This document shows, piece after piece, positions 1-9,380 of a stretch of DNA of 64,000 bases. Each line of letters opens with the position of its first letter. Positions within the stretch are counted from its first letter, which is position 1. A model generated the notes under the pieces. That model saw nothing but the letters and a program-made list of their open reading frames with translations, did no database searches and was not told the DNA's origin. This DNA is from CALDTK01 sp965215115 (GTDB taxonomy: Bacteria > Bacteroidota > Bacteroidia > Chitinophagales > Saprospiraceae): positions 4,092,001 to 4,156,000 of the forward strand of contig OZ244050.1 of the NCBI GenBank assembly GCA_965215115.1. The letters are read 5' to 3'. A program made the translations under genes and the position numbers.

Positions 1-1575
1 ACCGTCGGCGGTGCCCTCCTTGGGTTCGTAGCGCTTCACGAGGCAGTCGTCGACGAGGTGCTTTTCGATCTGCGCTAGGGTCGCGAGCCAGTTCGGCTCC
101 TGAGGCGCGACGAAGCGGATGAGCGGCATCATCAACAGCGATCCGTCGAGCTCCTTGCTGTCCGGGTACTGCGTCCAGGACTTCAGCTCCTCGTCGAAGT
201 GCACGTCGTAGATGCTCTGGTAGATCGCGTCGCGCTCCTCGAACCAACGGTCGTACGGCGCCGGGAACCCGCGGTGCTGCGCGATCCGGATCCCGCGGTC
301 GATCGCGACCCACGCCATCACCTTCGACATCGTGAACTGCTGCTGGCCGCTGCGTACCTCCCAGATCCCGTGGTCGGCCTCGCGCCAGGACTTGCACACG
401 AACTCGATGATCTCGCAGACCTCGAGCCAGAAGGCGTACGTGATCTCGTGGGCCTTCGTGTCGTAGAGGTAGACGGTGTCGATCAGCTCGCCGTAGATGT
501 CGAGCTGGCGCTGGCCCTTGGCGCCGTTGCCGACGCGCACCGGGGAGGACCCGCGGTAGCCCTCGAGCGCCACCTCGTACTCGTCGAGGTCGGTGGTGCC
601 GTCGACGCGGTACATGAGCGCGAGCTCGGAGGCGTCGTCGAGCTCCGAGCAGCGCGCCTCGATCCAGGACATGAAGTGCTGGGCTTCCTCCTTGAGCCCG
701 AGGCGGATCATGGCGTACATCGTGAAGGCCGAGTCCCGGATCCACGAGTAGCGGTAGTCCCAGTTGCGCTCCCCGCCGATCTCCTCCGGCAGGCCGAAGG
801 TCGGGGCCGCCACGCTGGAGCCGTACTCGGCGCTCGTGCAGAGCTTGAGCGTGACCGCGGAGCGGATGATGGTCGGGCGGTAGCTGCCCTCGTAGTGGAT
901 CTTCGCGACCCACTCCTTCCAGAAGGTCCGGGTGTAGGCCAGGAGGCTTTCGCCAAAACCCTCGACACCGTCCTCCGCGGGCGTGTTGCAGTCGCGACTC
1001 TGGAAGACGAACACGCGACTCCGCGGGACGCCCGCCCCGTCGGTACTGAGCCGAAACCCGAACGTGATCCGCGCTCCACAGTCGTGGCGCTCCTCGCCGC
1101 GCAAGCCTAGTAAGGTAGTGGAGTGTGGCCCGAGCGGAATCGAGAGCCCGCCGCCGTCCGCGTCGGCCGAGGCCTCGGTCGGCTCGGCCGCGTAGGGGTA
1201 GCGGGCTTCGAGGTCGAAGGTGAGGTCCGTCGTCCCCACCAGGGCCCGCACCATGCGCACCACCTGGCAGTGCTTGATGTCCTCGACCGGGGGCATGAAG
1301 TCCGTGATCTCGAGGATGCCGTCGCGGTGCATGAGGCGCGTCACGAGGATCGCGGTCTCCGGTTCGTAGTACTGCTCCGTGTGGAAGTCCTCGACCCCGA
1401 CCGGGGTGATCGACCAGGCCCCGCCCCGCTCGGCGTCGAGGAGTTTCGTGAACACCGTCGGTGAGTCGAAGCGCGGGTAGCTCAGGAAGTCGATACTGCC
1501 GCGTTTGCAGATCAGGGCCGCGGTGTGGAGGTTGCCGACCAGACCGTAGTCGGCGATGGGGCTGTACTTACTCAA
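1..1575 (-). CDS. Glycoside hydrolase family 15 (glucoamylase/trehalase-like) protein, partial
   Basis: The reverse strand reads as one open frame from about 1575 to the window edge, at least 525 codons; the C-terminal part and stop lie outside. Near the N-terminus it reads SKYSPIADYGLVGN, and at about 738-768 NWDYRYSWIRDSAF, the conserved block of GH15 enzymes, which are inverting alpha-glucan or trehalose hydrolases with an (alpha/alpha)6 barrel. The start is uncertain: the only nearby ATG (1583-1585) is out of frame and hits TGA after three codons, so TTG at 1573-1575 is used here. A one-base indel joining that ATG to the frame would give MSLSKYSP. No signal peptide is seen, so it is probably cytoplasmic. 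A GTTTT mini-hairpin repeat at 946-959 is read as FGES. Family confident; substrate not determined. Confidence 0.85.
   Translation of the reverse strand, partial: MSKYSPIADYGLVGNLHTAALICKRGSIDFLSYPRFDSPTVFTKLLDAERGGAWSITPVGVEDFHTEQYYEPETAILVTRLMHRDGILEITDFMPPVEDIKHCQVVRMVRALVGTTDLTFDLEARYPYAAEPTEASADADGGGLSIPLGPHSTTLLGLRGEERHDCGARITFGFRLSTDGAGVPRSRVFVFQSRDCNTPAEDGVEGFGESLLAYTRTFWKEWVAKIHYEGSYRPTIIRSAVTLKLCTSAEYGSSVAAPTFGLPEEIGGERNWDYRYSWIRDSAFTMYAMIRLGLKEEAQHFMSWIEARCSELDDASELALMYRVDGTTDLDEYEVALEGYRGSSPVRVGNGAKGQRQLDIYGELIDTVYLYDTKAHEITYAFWLEVCEIIEFVCKSWREADHGIWEVRSGQQQFTMSKVMAWVAIDRGIRIAQHRGFPAPYDRWFEERDAIYQSIYDVHFDEELKSWTQYPDSKELDGSLLMMPLIRFVAPQEPNWLATLAQIEKHLVDDCLVKRYEPKEGTADG
946..959 (-). 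repeat. GTTTT mini-hairpin repeat, GGC-GAAA-GCC
   Basis: Exact consensus copy in the GH15 gene, sense to the gene, read as GFGES. Confidence 0.9.
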
Positions 1576-1606
1576 AGGGACATTAGTTTGACGATTCGCT
1601 GTATCC

Positions 1607-1626
1607 AAACGGCGGGCGCGCCGTTT
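1607..1626. promoter_or_regulatory. 8-bp inverted repeat in divergent intergenic region
   Basis: AAACGGCG and CGCCGTTT form a perfect 8-bp stem around GGCG, between the GH15 gene and the DUF1573 lipoprotein gene, which diverge. It could be an operator for either gene or a transcription barrier; nothing here decides between them. Confidence 0.4.
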
Positions 1627-1684
1627 AACCAGCCGTTAACCCACTACACGGGGGCTTAGGTTTAGGTAATGCACGAGCCCCCCG

Positions 1685-1692
1685 TACTTTCG
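1685..1692 (+). promoter_or_regulatory. Candidate -7 box (TACTTTCG)
   Basis: TACTTTCG, one or two positions from the Bacteroidota -7 consensus TAnnTTTG, 21 nt before the ATG at 1714. The same octamer precedes argS and the gene at 47682. Confidence 0.45.
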
Positions 1693-1713
1693 CACACTCA
1701 AATCCAACCCAAC

Positions 1714-2229
1714 ATGATGATGAAGTCCCTCCGCTTCGGCTTCGTAGCCCTCTCCACCGTCGCGCTCTTCGCCAGCTGCGGCAACGACGCCGGCGACGAA
1801 GTCCGTGACGCCGCCCGCGACGCCACTGAGATGACCGAAGACGCCGCCGTGACCGGCGCCAACGCCCTCGACGGCATGGACGGCCTCAACGACGCCGTCC
1901 CCACCGGGCCGACCACGACCATGGCCTTCAAGGAAACCGAGTTCAACTTCGGCACCGTGGCCGAGGGCGAGAAGGTCAAGCACACCTACACGTTCACGAA
2001 CGAGGGCTCCGAGCCGCTCGTCCTCAGCAACGCCGTCGGCAGCTGCGGTTGCACCGTCCCGGTCTGGCCCCGCGAGCCCATCGCCCCCGGCGCCAGCGGC
2101 GAGGTCGTCGTCGAGTTCAACAGCCAGGGCAAGGCCGGCGAGCGCGACCAGAAGGTCACCATCACCGCCAACACCAACCCAGCGCAGACCTTCCTGTCGC
2201 TCCAGGGTACGGTCGAGCCGCAGGGCTAG
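1714..2229 (+). CDS. DUF1573 domain lipoprotein
   Basis: Encodes 171 aa from the first of three tandem ATG codons. The N-terminus is a lipoprotein signal peptide ending LFASC, so the mature protein should be lipid-anchored. A short acidic Ala/Asp/Thr-rich linker follows, then a DUF1573 domain from about residue 65 to the end (FGTVAEGEKVKHTYTFTN, GSCGCTVP, and GKAGERDQKVTI). DUF1573 is an Ig-like ASH/PapD-type beta sandwich common in Bacteroidota envelope proteins; its biochemical role is not known. An upstream in-frame ATG at 1669 would destroy the signal peptide and is rejected. Followed by a terminator hairpin. Confidence 0.85.
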   Translation: MMMKSLRFGFVALSTVALFASCGNDAGDEVRDAARDATEMTEDAAVTGANALDGMDGLNDAVPTGPTTTMAFKETEFNFGTVAEGEKVKHTYTFTNEGSEPLVLSNAVGSCGCTVPVWPREPIAPGASGEVVVEFNSQGKAGERDQKVTITANTNPAQTFLSLQGTVEPQG

Positions 2230-2265
2230 ACGTAGCAGGTTCTACAGCGTCCGCGCTGAACTACG

Positions 2266-2307
2266 AGAGGCCCTCGCTTCGCCACTTCGGCGGGGCGGGG
2301 GCCTTTT
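2266..2307 (+). terminator. Rho-independent terminator after DUF1573 gene
   Basis: AGGCCCTCGC pairs with GCGGGGGCCT (one T-G pair) around an inner CGCC/GGCG stem and is followed by TTTT. It lies 37 nt after the stop codon at 2229. Confidence 0.7.
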
Positions 2308-2427
2308 CGTATGTGTCGACCGCCGTGACGCCACCGAAGTCCCGAACCCCGTCTCAAGCGCTCTAGGTCGGCAACAATCCTGCGATCGAGCGAATCTAGG
2401 TTTAGACACCCCCGCCTACACGCCCCG

Positions 2428-3297
2428 ATGCGCAACTACCTCAGTCTCGTCACTTTTAGCCACACGATCTTCGCACTCCCGTTCGCGATCATCGGGTTTA
2501 CCCTGGGGGTGCTGGAGCCCGGGGCCGGCTTTTCGTGGAGGAGTCTGGCGCTCGTCGTCGCGTGTATGGTCTTCGCGCGCTCGGCGGCGATGGCGTTCAA
2601 TCGCCTGATCGACGCAGGTTACGACGCGCAAAACGCGAGGACCGCCATCCGCGACATCCCCGCCGGACGCATCTCTCGCCGGGCGGCCGGCATCTTCGTG
2701 GCCGTCAATTGCGTAACCTTCGTCCTCGCCGCGGGTCTGCTCAACGGGGCCTGTCTCGCGCTGAGTCCGGTTGCCCTAGCCGTCGTCCTCGGCTACAGCT
2801 ACACCAAACGATTCACGTGGCTTTGCCACCTCGTGCTCGGGGTCGGGCTGGCGCTCGCGCCCATCGGGGCCTACATCGCGGTGACTGGGGAGTTCGGGGG
2901 CGTGTCCGTGCTGTTCGGCGTGGTGGTGCTGCTGTGGGTGGCGGGGTTCGACATCGTGTACGCGCTCCAGGACGAGGGTTTCGACCGCAGCATCGGGCTG
3001 CACAGCGTGCCCACGCGTTTTGGCGAAAGCCGTAGCTTTTTACTGTCGCGCGGGCTGCACGTGCTGAGCTTCGCCTGCCTGGTGCTGGCGAGCGTCCTGA
3101 TGGCGCGTAGGTACCCGGAGGCCACGGCACTGATCGTCCTGAGTGCGGCCGCCTTCGGGGGCGCCCTCATTTATCAACATCGCCTGGTGCGGCCCGGGAG
3201 GCTCGCCCGTATTGACAGGGCCTTTTTCACGACGAACGGCGTGGCCAGCGTCGTGTACGCGGGCCTGCTGGTCGGTGGGCTCTGGCTGGCGGGTTAG
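2428..3297 (+). CDS. UbiA-family prenyltransferase (4-hydroxybenzoate polyprenyltransferase-like)
   Basis: A 289-aa polytopic membrane protein. It carries the two Asp-rich motifs of the UbiA superfamily: NRLIDAGYDAQN at about residues 58-69 and DIVYALQDEGFD at about 175-186, which bind Mg2+ and prenyl diphosphate. The family attaches a polyprenyl chain to an aromatic acceptor. In Bacteroidota the likely job is a menaquinone step, either the classical route or the futalosine route (MqnP); the sequence alone does not say which. The stop at 3297 precedes a 99-nt gap before the next gene. A GTTTT mini-hairpin repeat at 3017-3030 lies just after the second motif and is read as RFGES. Confidence 0.9.
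   Translation: MRNYLSLVTFSHTIFALPFAIIGFTLGVLEPGAGFSWRSLALVVACMVFARSAAMAFNRLIDAGYDAQNARTAIRDIPAGRISRRAAGIFVAVNCVTFVLAAGLLNGACLALSPVALAVVLGYSYTKRFTWLCHLVLGVGLALAPIGAYIAVTGEFGGVSVLFGVVVLLWVAGFDIVYALQDEGFDRSIGLHSVPTRFGESRSFLLSRGLHVLSFACLVLASVLMARRYPEATALIVLSAAAFGGALIYQHRLVRPGRLARIDRAFFTTNGVASVVYAGLLVGGLWLAG
3017..3030 (+). repeat. GTTTT mini-hairpin repeat, GGC-GAAA-GCC
   Basis: Exact GTTTTGGCGAAAGC in the ubiA-like gene, read on the coding strand as FGES. Confidence 0.9.
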
Positions 3298-3396
3298 ATA
3301 CATGATGATTACTGTTAATAGGTTGGCACAATAAGTGCACGGAGTGCGGGAGGCCCCTTTATCGTATGTGGCCGTGCTCGCTCCACAACCCCCCTC

Positions 3397-5691
3397 ATGC
3401 CGACGACCCGCTACCGTAGCATCAGTCTACTATCGCTCCTCCTGGCCCTCGGGGCCCTGCCGCTCGCCGCACAGTTCGCCCAGACCAGCTACTCGCTCAC
3501 GGCCGCGAACTGCGACGCCGAGGTCAAGGTCTGCAGCGGCTACTCCTCGCACCAGTTCGAGTTCCTCACGTTCACGCTCGATGGGGCGGCTTACGCCAAA
3601 ACCTACGACGGGTGCGATCGGCAGACCTTCCGGGCGTACTCCCTCACCGACATGCCCGACGAGGGCTACAGCGGGCCATACCAACTGGTGTCGTGGGTGA
3701 TCGACGGCGTGTCGCACAACGGTACGTTTAGCGAGCCGAGGGACCTGGTCGACATCATGCGCGACGCCGACCCCGACGGCGGGTGGCGCCTCGACCTCGG
3801 GACGAAGTCCATCGTCGGCGGCTCCCCCGCCCGGACCTACTCCGCGCTCGACATCATCCAGCAACCGACCAACATCGCCGCGGCCGTACCCCTGGTGGAG
3901 TTCAAAGACGAGGGCAAGGCCAGTTTCGATTTCGCCGTCGGCAGCCACGTCCTCGAGGTCCGCGACGGCGCCACGGTGCTCGAGCGCATCACCGTCGAGG
4001 TGGCCTGTACGCCGGCCGCGGGGGGCTACCGCGCGGTGACCTTGGACATCCCCGGCAGCGAGGTGCTGTGCTTCGACCTGAGTGCCCTGCGCGGACCGGT
4101 GGTCGCCAGCGGCATCACGATCACGCCGGCCGCCAGGCACAGCAAGATCGAACTCACCGACAACGATTGTTTTCGCGTAAGCGCCCTGAGCGTCGGCCAG
4201 GACTCGGTGAGCGTGCGCTACTGCGACGCCGGCAACAACTGCGCGACTCAACTGCTGGCCGTCGTCGCGAAACTCGCCACTCCCATCACCCCGGTCGTGA
4301 TCCGCGACAGCGTGAGCGTCCCGGGGCAGGTGCGGACCGTTTGCCTCGACACGACCCAACTGCCGGGCAAGATCATCTCCGTCGTAGACCTCTGCGCGGA
4401 GCCCGAGCGCCAGTTAGTCGACTTTACCTACATCGCGTCGTCGCGCTGCGTCAAGTACCGCGGCATCAAGCCGGGCGGCACCGACTCGACCTGCCTCGTG
4501 CTGTGTGACGACCTCGGGTTTTGTGACACGACCAAAGTCATCGTCACGACCTTCGCACCGACGCCGCTACCGAACCAAACCCTCGTCTTCACGATCGACA
4601 AGGGCACCAGCGACCGTGTTTCATTGGATGTCGAGGGCTTCGCCACGCGCCCCGCGCAACTGTCGAACGTCTGCGAGGAGGCCTCGGGCCAGCTCGTGTT
4701 CTTCACGCTCGACGCCCAGGAGCTGTCGGTGGCCTTCGACGGCCTGGAGGTCGGCACGGAGCGCGCCTGCGTGCTGGCCGCGGCCAGTGACGGGGTAACG
4801 CAGCGCTTCGACGTCACCGTCAACGTCATCACGCGGACCCCGGCCCGGGACACGATCCGGATCAAGCGCGGGGATTCGCAGCGCTGGTGCTTCGCCGAGC
4901 CGGAGCTCATCGGTCCGGCCGTCCGGATCTACGACGCGTGCCCCTCGACGACGCCCCTCGTGACGACCGCGACCACCGACGTGCTCACGTGTCTGGACTT
5001 CACCGCGAACACCGTGGGCTCGCAGGACCTCTGCATCAACGTCTGCGACGCCACCGGGCGCTGCGACATCACGAACCTCGTCATCCTCGTCACCCAGGAC
5101 GCCAGTCCGGATGCCCCGGTCGCCGTCGACGACGCGGCCGTGGTTCCGGCGAGCGGCACGGTTGTGGTGGACGTGCTCGCCAACGACGTGAGCGCCAGCG
5201 CCATCACCTCGGTCACGGTCGTGACCGGCCCCCGCGGCGGCGTGGCGAGTTTTGACGCAAGTCGCCAACTCGTGTACGTCCGCACGGCCGGGGTGCCCTG
5301 CGCGAATGATTCGCTCGTGTATCAGATCTGCAATGCGGCCGGGTGCGCCCGGGCGACGGTGCGGCTCGACCTCCGCTGCGAGGCCGGCCCCGGCCCAGGC
5401 CCCGGACCAAACCCCGGTCCACGTGGCCCGATCGAGATCGCGCGGGTGATCTCGCCGAACTCCGACGGCATCAACGACACCTGGGTCATCCAGAACATCG
5501 ACCAATATCCCGATAACGAGGTAAAGATCTACAACCGCTGGGGATCGCGCGTTTACGCGACGAGGGGCTACGACAACACCTGGACGGGTGATTTCCAGGA
5601 TGGCGGACCCCTCCCCGACGGTACCTACTTTTACGTAGTCGAGATCGAGGGCGGCTCAGCGATCTCTAACTTCTTAGAACTCCGCCGCTAG
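3397..5691 (+). CDS. Secreted multi-domain protein with CHU_C (T9SS type B) C-terminal sorting domain
   Basis: 764 aa. A signal peptide (about residues 1-25, ending LAAQ) is followed by a long Cys-containing extracellular region. It includes a cadherin-like or Big_9-type segment at about 575-660 (DDAAVVPASGTVVVDVLAND), then a Pro/Gly linker (GPGPGPGPNPGPRGP). The last about 85 residues match the gliding motility-associated C-terminal domain (VISPNSDGINDTW, VKIYNRWGSRVY, LPDGTYFYVVEI), the type B signal for export by the type IX secretion system. It is followed by a PorP/SprF gene, the usual partner of CHU_C proteins, so the pair probably acts together at the outer membrane. The ligand or adhesion target is unknown. 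Three GTTTT mini-hairpin repeats lie inside. Confidence 0.9.
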   Translation: MPTTRYRSISLLSLLLALGALPLAAQFAQTSYSLTAANCDAEVKVCSGYSSHQFEFLTFTLDGAAYAKTYDGCDRQTFRAYSLTDMPDEGYSGPYQLVSWVIDGVSHNGTFSEPRDLVDIMRDADPDGGWRLDLGTKSIVGGSPARTYSALDIIQQPTNIAAAVPLVEFKDEGKASFDFAVGSHVLEVRDGATVLERITVEVACTPAAGGYRAVTLDIPGSEVLCFDLSALRGPVVASGITITPAARHSKIELTDNDCFRVSALSVGQDSVSVRYCDAGNNCATQLLAVVAKLATPITPVVIRDSVSVPGQVRTVCLDTTQLPGKIISVVDLCAEPERQLVDFTYIASSRCVKYRGIKPGGTDSTCLVLCDDLGFCDTTKVIVTTFAPTPLPNQTLVFTIDKGTSDRVSLDVEGFATRPAQLSNVCEEASGQLVFFTLDAQELSVAFDGLEVGTERACVLAAASDGVTQRFDVTVNVITRTPARDTIRIKRGDSQRWCFAEPELIGPAVRIYDACPSTTPLVTTATTDVLTCLDFTANTVGSQDLCINVCDATGRCDITNLVILVTQDASPDAPVAVDDAAVVPASGTVVVDVLANDVSASAITSVTVVTGPRGGVASFDASRQLVYVRTAGVPCANDSLVYQICNAAGCARATVRLDLRCEAGPGPGPGPNPGPRGPIEIARVISPNSDGINDTWVIQNIDQYPDNEVKIYNRWGSRVYATRGYDNTWTGDFQDGGPLPDGTYFYVVEIEGGSAISNFLELRR
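3589..3602 (-). repeat. GTTTT mini-hairpin repeat, GGC-GTAA-GCC
   Basis: Loop variant GTAA, antisense to the CHU_C gene, read there as AYAKT. Confidence 0.85.
4169..4183 (+). repeat. GTTTT mini-hairpin repeat, CGC-GTAA-GCG
   Basis: Compensated stem CGC/GCG with loop GTAA; sense in the CHU_C gene, read as CFRVS. Confidence 0.75.
5249..5263 (+). repeat. GTTTT mini-hairpin repeat, GAC-GCAA-GTC
   Basis: Compensated stem GAC/GTC with loop GCAA; the same 15-mer recurs in tilS. Read as SFDASR. Confidence 0.75.
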
Positions 5692-5812
5692 TCGCGGGCC
5701 TAAACCGCTGTCGATTAGCACAGTATTTGCCACTGCTGGGTCAAACCGGTCCATCCCGACCGACAGACACGCCTACGGTGGGCCCGAGGGCCCCGAAAAC
5801 ACACAAGCTCCG

Positions 5813-6817
5813 ATGACCTATTTCCACAAACTCGCGCTCGGCCTCGGCCTGGCAGTATCCACCGCCACCGCCGCCCTCGCGCAGCAGGACGCGATGTTTA
5901 CGAAGTACATGTTCAACTCGCTCAACTACAATCCGGCCTACGCGGGCTCGAAGGATTACATGAGCCTCGGCCTGATCCACCGCTCGCAGTGGCTCGGGAT
6001 CGAGGGGGCGCCCAACTCGCAGACCTTCACGGGGCACACGCCGCTGAAGAACGAGCGCGTCGGGGTCGGGATGAGCCTCGCCAACGATGCCATCGGCCCG
6101 ACCAACACCATGTCGGCCGCGTTTAGCTACGCCTACCGCATCCCGGTGAGCGATAACTTGCGGCTGTCGGTGGGGCTGCAGGGCGGCGTGGAGAACTACC
6201 GCGCCGACTTCTCGAAGATCAACCTCGAGACCGACGACCCGGCCTTCATGACGCAGCCCAACCGCTGGCTCCCGAACATGGGCGCGGGCCTGTTCCTCTT
6301 CGGCGAGCGCTTCTACGCCGGCCTGTCGAGCCCGCACCTCATCGAGTACGACCTGCGCGAGCCCAACGACCCGGACATCCCGGTCTACAGCCGGCGCTAC
6401 CGCCACTACTACGCTTCGGTGGGTGCGGCCTTCCCCGTGCGCGGCGACGACATCGTCTTCAAGCCGAGCATGCTCGTCAAGAACGTCGGACTGTTCTCGA
6501 AGACGAGCAAGAACGAAGCCGCCCGCACGATCGGGGCCCCGACCGAGGTCGACCTCGACGCCAGCCTCCTGTTCTACCAGAAGTTCTGGATCGGGGCTAG
6601 CCTCCGCACGGCCGTCGAGGTCGTCACCGACCGCAGTTCCTTCGACTCGGCCGACCTGTGGTTTAGCGTCAACCTCAACAACGGCATGCGCCTCGGCGCC
6701 GCCTACGACTACCCGCTCACGGCCCTCAACAAGACCACCGCCGGTGGTTTCGAGCTCATGCTCGGGTACGAATTCAACTTCCTCTCCGACCGCCTGGTCA
6801 CCCCGCGCTACTTCTAA
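5813..6817 (+). CDS. PorP/SprF family type IX secretion system membrane protein
   Basis: 334 aa with a cleavable signal peptide (ending ALAQ). The mature start QQDAMFTKYMFNSLNYNPAY is the hallmark of the PorP/SprF family: outer-membrane beta-barrels that serve as partners or translocon-associated anchors for CHU_C (type B) cargo. It lies directly after a CHU_C protein gene and 42 nt before a PorE-like gene; this trio is a common arrangement in Bacteroidota. The C-terminus (LGYEFNFLSDRLVTPRYF) ends in an aromatic residue, as expected for an outer-membrane barrel. No mini-hairpin repeat lies in this gene. Confidence 0.92.
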   Translation: MTYFHKLALGLGLAVSTATAALAQQDAMFTKYMFNSLNYNPAYAGSKDYMSLGLIHRSQWLGIEGAPNSQTFTGHTPLKNERVGVGMSLANDAIGPTNTMSAAFSYAYRIPVSDNLRLSVGLQGGVENYRADFSKINLETDDPAFMTQPNRWLPNMGAGLFLFGERFYAGLSSPHLIEYDLREPNDPDIPVYSRRYRHYYASVGAAFPVRGDDIVFKPSMLVKNVGLFSKTSKNEAARTIGAPTEVDLDASLLFYQKFWIGASLRTAVEVVTDRSSFDSADLWFSVNLNNGMRLGAAYDYPLTALNKTTAGGFELMLGYEFNFLSDRLVTPRYF

Positions 6818-6859
6818 GCGCCCCTACCTCCCGCCGATCCTTCCGTAACCTCACCCGCC

Positions 6860-9340
6860 ATGAAGCTGCCTTTCCTCAGTCGCCTGTGCTTCCTGCTCGC
6901 GCTGCTCGCCTGTGTGCACGTCGCCGACGCCCAGACCAACCGCATCAAGCGCGCCCAGCGCATGATGGCCGACCTCAACTACTCCGAGGCGATCCAGCAG
7001 TTCAACCAGATCCTCGAGTCCAGCGACGACGCCGGCGCCAAGATCGCCCTCGCCGAGGCCTACCGCAAGATCAACGACCCGATCAACGCCGAGTACTGGC
7101 TCGGGCAGATCGTGCGGCTCCCGGAGGCGACGCCCGTGCACAAGCTCTACTACGGGCAGGCCCTGCAGCAGAACGGCAAGTGCGACCAGGCCAAGGAGTG
7201 GTTCGCGATCTTCATGCGGGAGCAGCCCGACGATCTGCGCGGCCAGTACCTCGGCCGCGCCTGCGACTACGAGCAGGAGCTGCTCACGCGCTCGGTCGGG
7301 GTCTACGACGTGCAACACCTCGACTTCAACTCGGCCCTCGACGACTTCGGCGCGGCGGTCTACGAGGACGGCGTCCTGTTCGCCTCCGACCGCAGCCAGG
7401 GCGTGGCCATCAAGCGCGACCACGCCTGGACGGGCAACCCCTTCCTGGAGCTGCTCTACGTCAAGACGATGCGCACCGACCAGGAGGACCCCCTCACGAC
7501 CGTCTACGGCCAGCCGGACAAGTTTAGCAAGAGCTTCAACAGCAAGTACCACGACGCCGCCGTCACGATCGCCGAGGACGGCGAGCAGATCTTCTTCACG
7601 CGCAACAACTTCAAAGACGGCAAACTCGGCAAGTCCGACGACGGCATCGTGAAGCTCAAGGTCTTCTACGCCGACAAGGAGGGCCAGGAGTGGGGTGAGC
7701 TCCAGAGCCTGCCCTTCAACTCCGACGAGTACTCCGTGCTCCACCCGGCCATCAGCCCGAGCGGCAAGCGCCTCTACTTCGCCAGCGATATGCCGGGCGG
7801 GTTCGGCGGCATGGACGTGTACTACTCCGAGAAGGAGAACGGGCGGTGGAACCCGCCGGTCAACCTCGGCCCGAACGTCAACAACGAGGGCCACCAGGCC
7901 TTCCCGTCCGTGGCGCCCGACGGGCGGATCTACTTCGCGTCCGATGGCCACGTCGGCCTCGGCGGCTACGACCTCTACTACACGACCGAGAAGGCGGCCT
8001 TCGAGTTTACCCTACCCGAGAACCTGGGGGCGCCGCTCAACTCGACGGCCGACGACCACTCGATCCTGCTGCTCGAGGACGGCACCTTCGGCTACTTCTC
8101 CAGCAACCGCACCGGCGGCGCCGGCAAGGACGACATCTACTCCTTCGTCCGCACGGGCATCCCCGTCGAGGTCCTCGTCATCAACGCCGAGACCCGCGCC
8201 CCCATCGAAGGCGCGACCGTCCTGAACGGCTGCACGTCCGGCTCTAGCCTCACCGACGTCAACGGCAAGGCCGCCGTGGACATGAGCGAGGCGGAGGAGT
8301 GCAAGTTCACCGCAAGCGCCGAGGGCTTCGAGGAGGCCAGCAAGACCGGCACCACGAAAAACTTCAAGGGCAACAAGCTCATCGTCGAGATACCGCTGAG
8401 CCCGCTCAAGGAGTACTCGGTCGAGGGCTTCGTGTTCGACGAGTCGACCGGGGAGCCGATCGAGGGCGCCTCCGTCACGCTCACCAACCCGCTCGACATG
8501 AAGGGCCTCGCGACCCTCACCGACCCCACCGGCAAGTACACCTTCGACCTCGAGACGGGCACCTGCTACTCCGTCCGCGCCACGAAGAAGGACTTCCTCT
8601 CGGCCCGCGCGGACAACCTGTGCGCCACCGACACCGCGCGCACGAGCGTGTTCGACGTCAACCTCTTCCTCCAGCCCACCATCTACGGCGGCCCGAAGGA
8701 CGAGGACCTCGCGGGCACGCCGATCCGCCCCGACAACGACCCCGACGCACGCCTCTACCAGGATGGCAGCACGGGCCTATACATCGACTCCAAGACCGGT
8801 CGCCCGGCCGACGGCGAGATCAACGGACGGACCTTCAAGAATGGCACCGTGGTTAGCTCCGGCGGGAAGTTCGAGCGTGGCCTGAGCGACATCAAGGCCG
8901 GGGACGCCATCCCGTACCTGCTCCACATCTACTACGACTTCAACATGGCCACCATCCGCGCCGAGGCCCGCGAGGACCTCGACGGTCTCTACGCCATGCT
9001 CACGGAGAACCCCGAGGTCATCATCGAGATCGGCTCCCACACCGACGCCCGCGGTTCGGACGACTACAACATGCGCCTGTCGCAGCGCCGCGCCGAGGCC
9101 GTGGTCCGCTACCTCGAGCAGCGCGGCGTGGGCCGCGAGCGGCTCGTGCCCCGTGGCTACGGCGAGACGGTGCCGGTCAACAATTGCAACAACAACGTGC
9201 CCTGCTCCGAGCGCGAGCACCAGTTCAACCGCCGCACGGAGTTCCGCGTACTCGGCTGCAGCACCTGCGAGGAGACCGGCAAGAAGTCCCTCCCCCGCGA
9301 GGACGTCGAGGTGAGCCGCTGCCGCAACTGTCCTTTCTAG
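6860..9340 (+). CDS. PorE-like OmpA-family protein (TPR, PD40 propeller, CarboxypepD-reg, OmpA)
   Basis: 826 aa. Order of parts: signal peptide (LLALLACVHVADAQ, possibly a lipoprotein signal with lipobox LLAC); helical TPR-like region at about 25-140; PD40/WD40-like beta-propeller at about 150-430 (repeated SPSGKRLYFASDMPGGFGG and APDGRIYFASD motifs); two CarboxypepD-regulatory-like domains at about 435-500 and 515-590; OmpA-like peptidoglycan-binding domain at about 690-805 (YYDFN, SHTDARGSDDYNMRLSQRRA, NRRTEFRV). This is the architecture of PorE of the type IX secretion system, which tethers the outer-membrane machinery to peptidoglycan. Its place after PorP/SprF fits. Ends in a short Cys-containing tail (STCEETGKK, SRCRNCPF). 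Assignment to PorE itself rather than a paralogue is inference. Confidence 0.9.
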   Translation: MKLPFLSRLCFLLALLACVHVADAQTNRIKRAQRMMADLNYSEAIQQFNQILESSDDAGAKIALAEAYRKINDPINAEYWLGQIVRLPEATPVHKLYYGQALQQNGKCDQAKEWFAIFMREQPDDLRGQYLGRACDYEQELLTRSVGVYDVQHLDFNSALDDFGAAVYEDGVLFASDRSQGVAIKRDHAWTGNPFLELLYVKTMRTDQEDPLTTVYGQPDKFSKSFNSKYHDAAVTIAEDGEQIFFTRNNFKDGKLGKSDDGIVKLKVFYADKEGQEWGELQSLPFNSDEYSVLHPAISPSGKRLYFASDMPGGFGGMDVYYSEKENGRWNPPVNLGPNVNNEGHQAFPSVAPDGRIYFASDGHVGLGGYDLYYTTEKAAFEFTLPENLGAPLNSTADDHSILLLEDGTFGYFSSNRTGGAGKDDIYSFVRTGIPVEVLVINAETRAPIEGATVLNGCTSGSSLTDVNGKAAVDMSEAEECKFTASAEGFEEASKTGTTKNFKGNKLIVEIPLSPLKEYSVEGFVFDESTGEPIEGASVTLTNPLDMKGLATLTDPTGKYTFDLETGTCYSVRATKKDFLSARADNLCATDTARTSVFDVNLFLQPTIYGGPKDEDLAGTPIRPDNDPDARLYQDGSTGLYIDSKTGRPADGEINGRTFKNGTVVSSGGKFERGLSDIKAGDAIPYLLHIYYDFNMATIRAEAREDLDGLYAMLTENPEVIIEIGSHTDARGSDDYNMRLSQRRAEAVVRYLEQRGVGRERLVPRGYGETVPVNNCNNNVPCSEREHQFNRRTEFRVLGCSTCEETGKKSLPREDVEVSRCRNCPF

Positions 9341-9380
9341 GGTAGGAGCGCAGGGCCGCGAACTCATCGCCATAGGGTAG

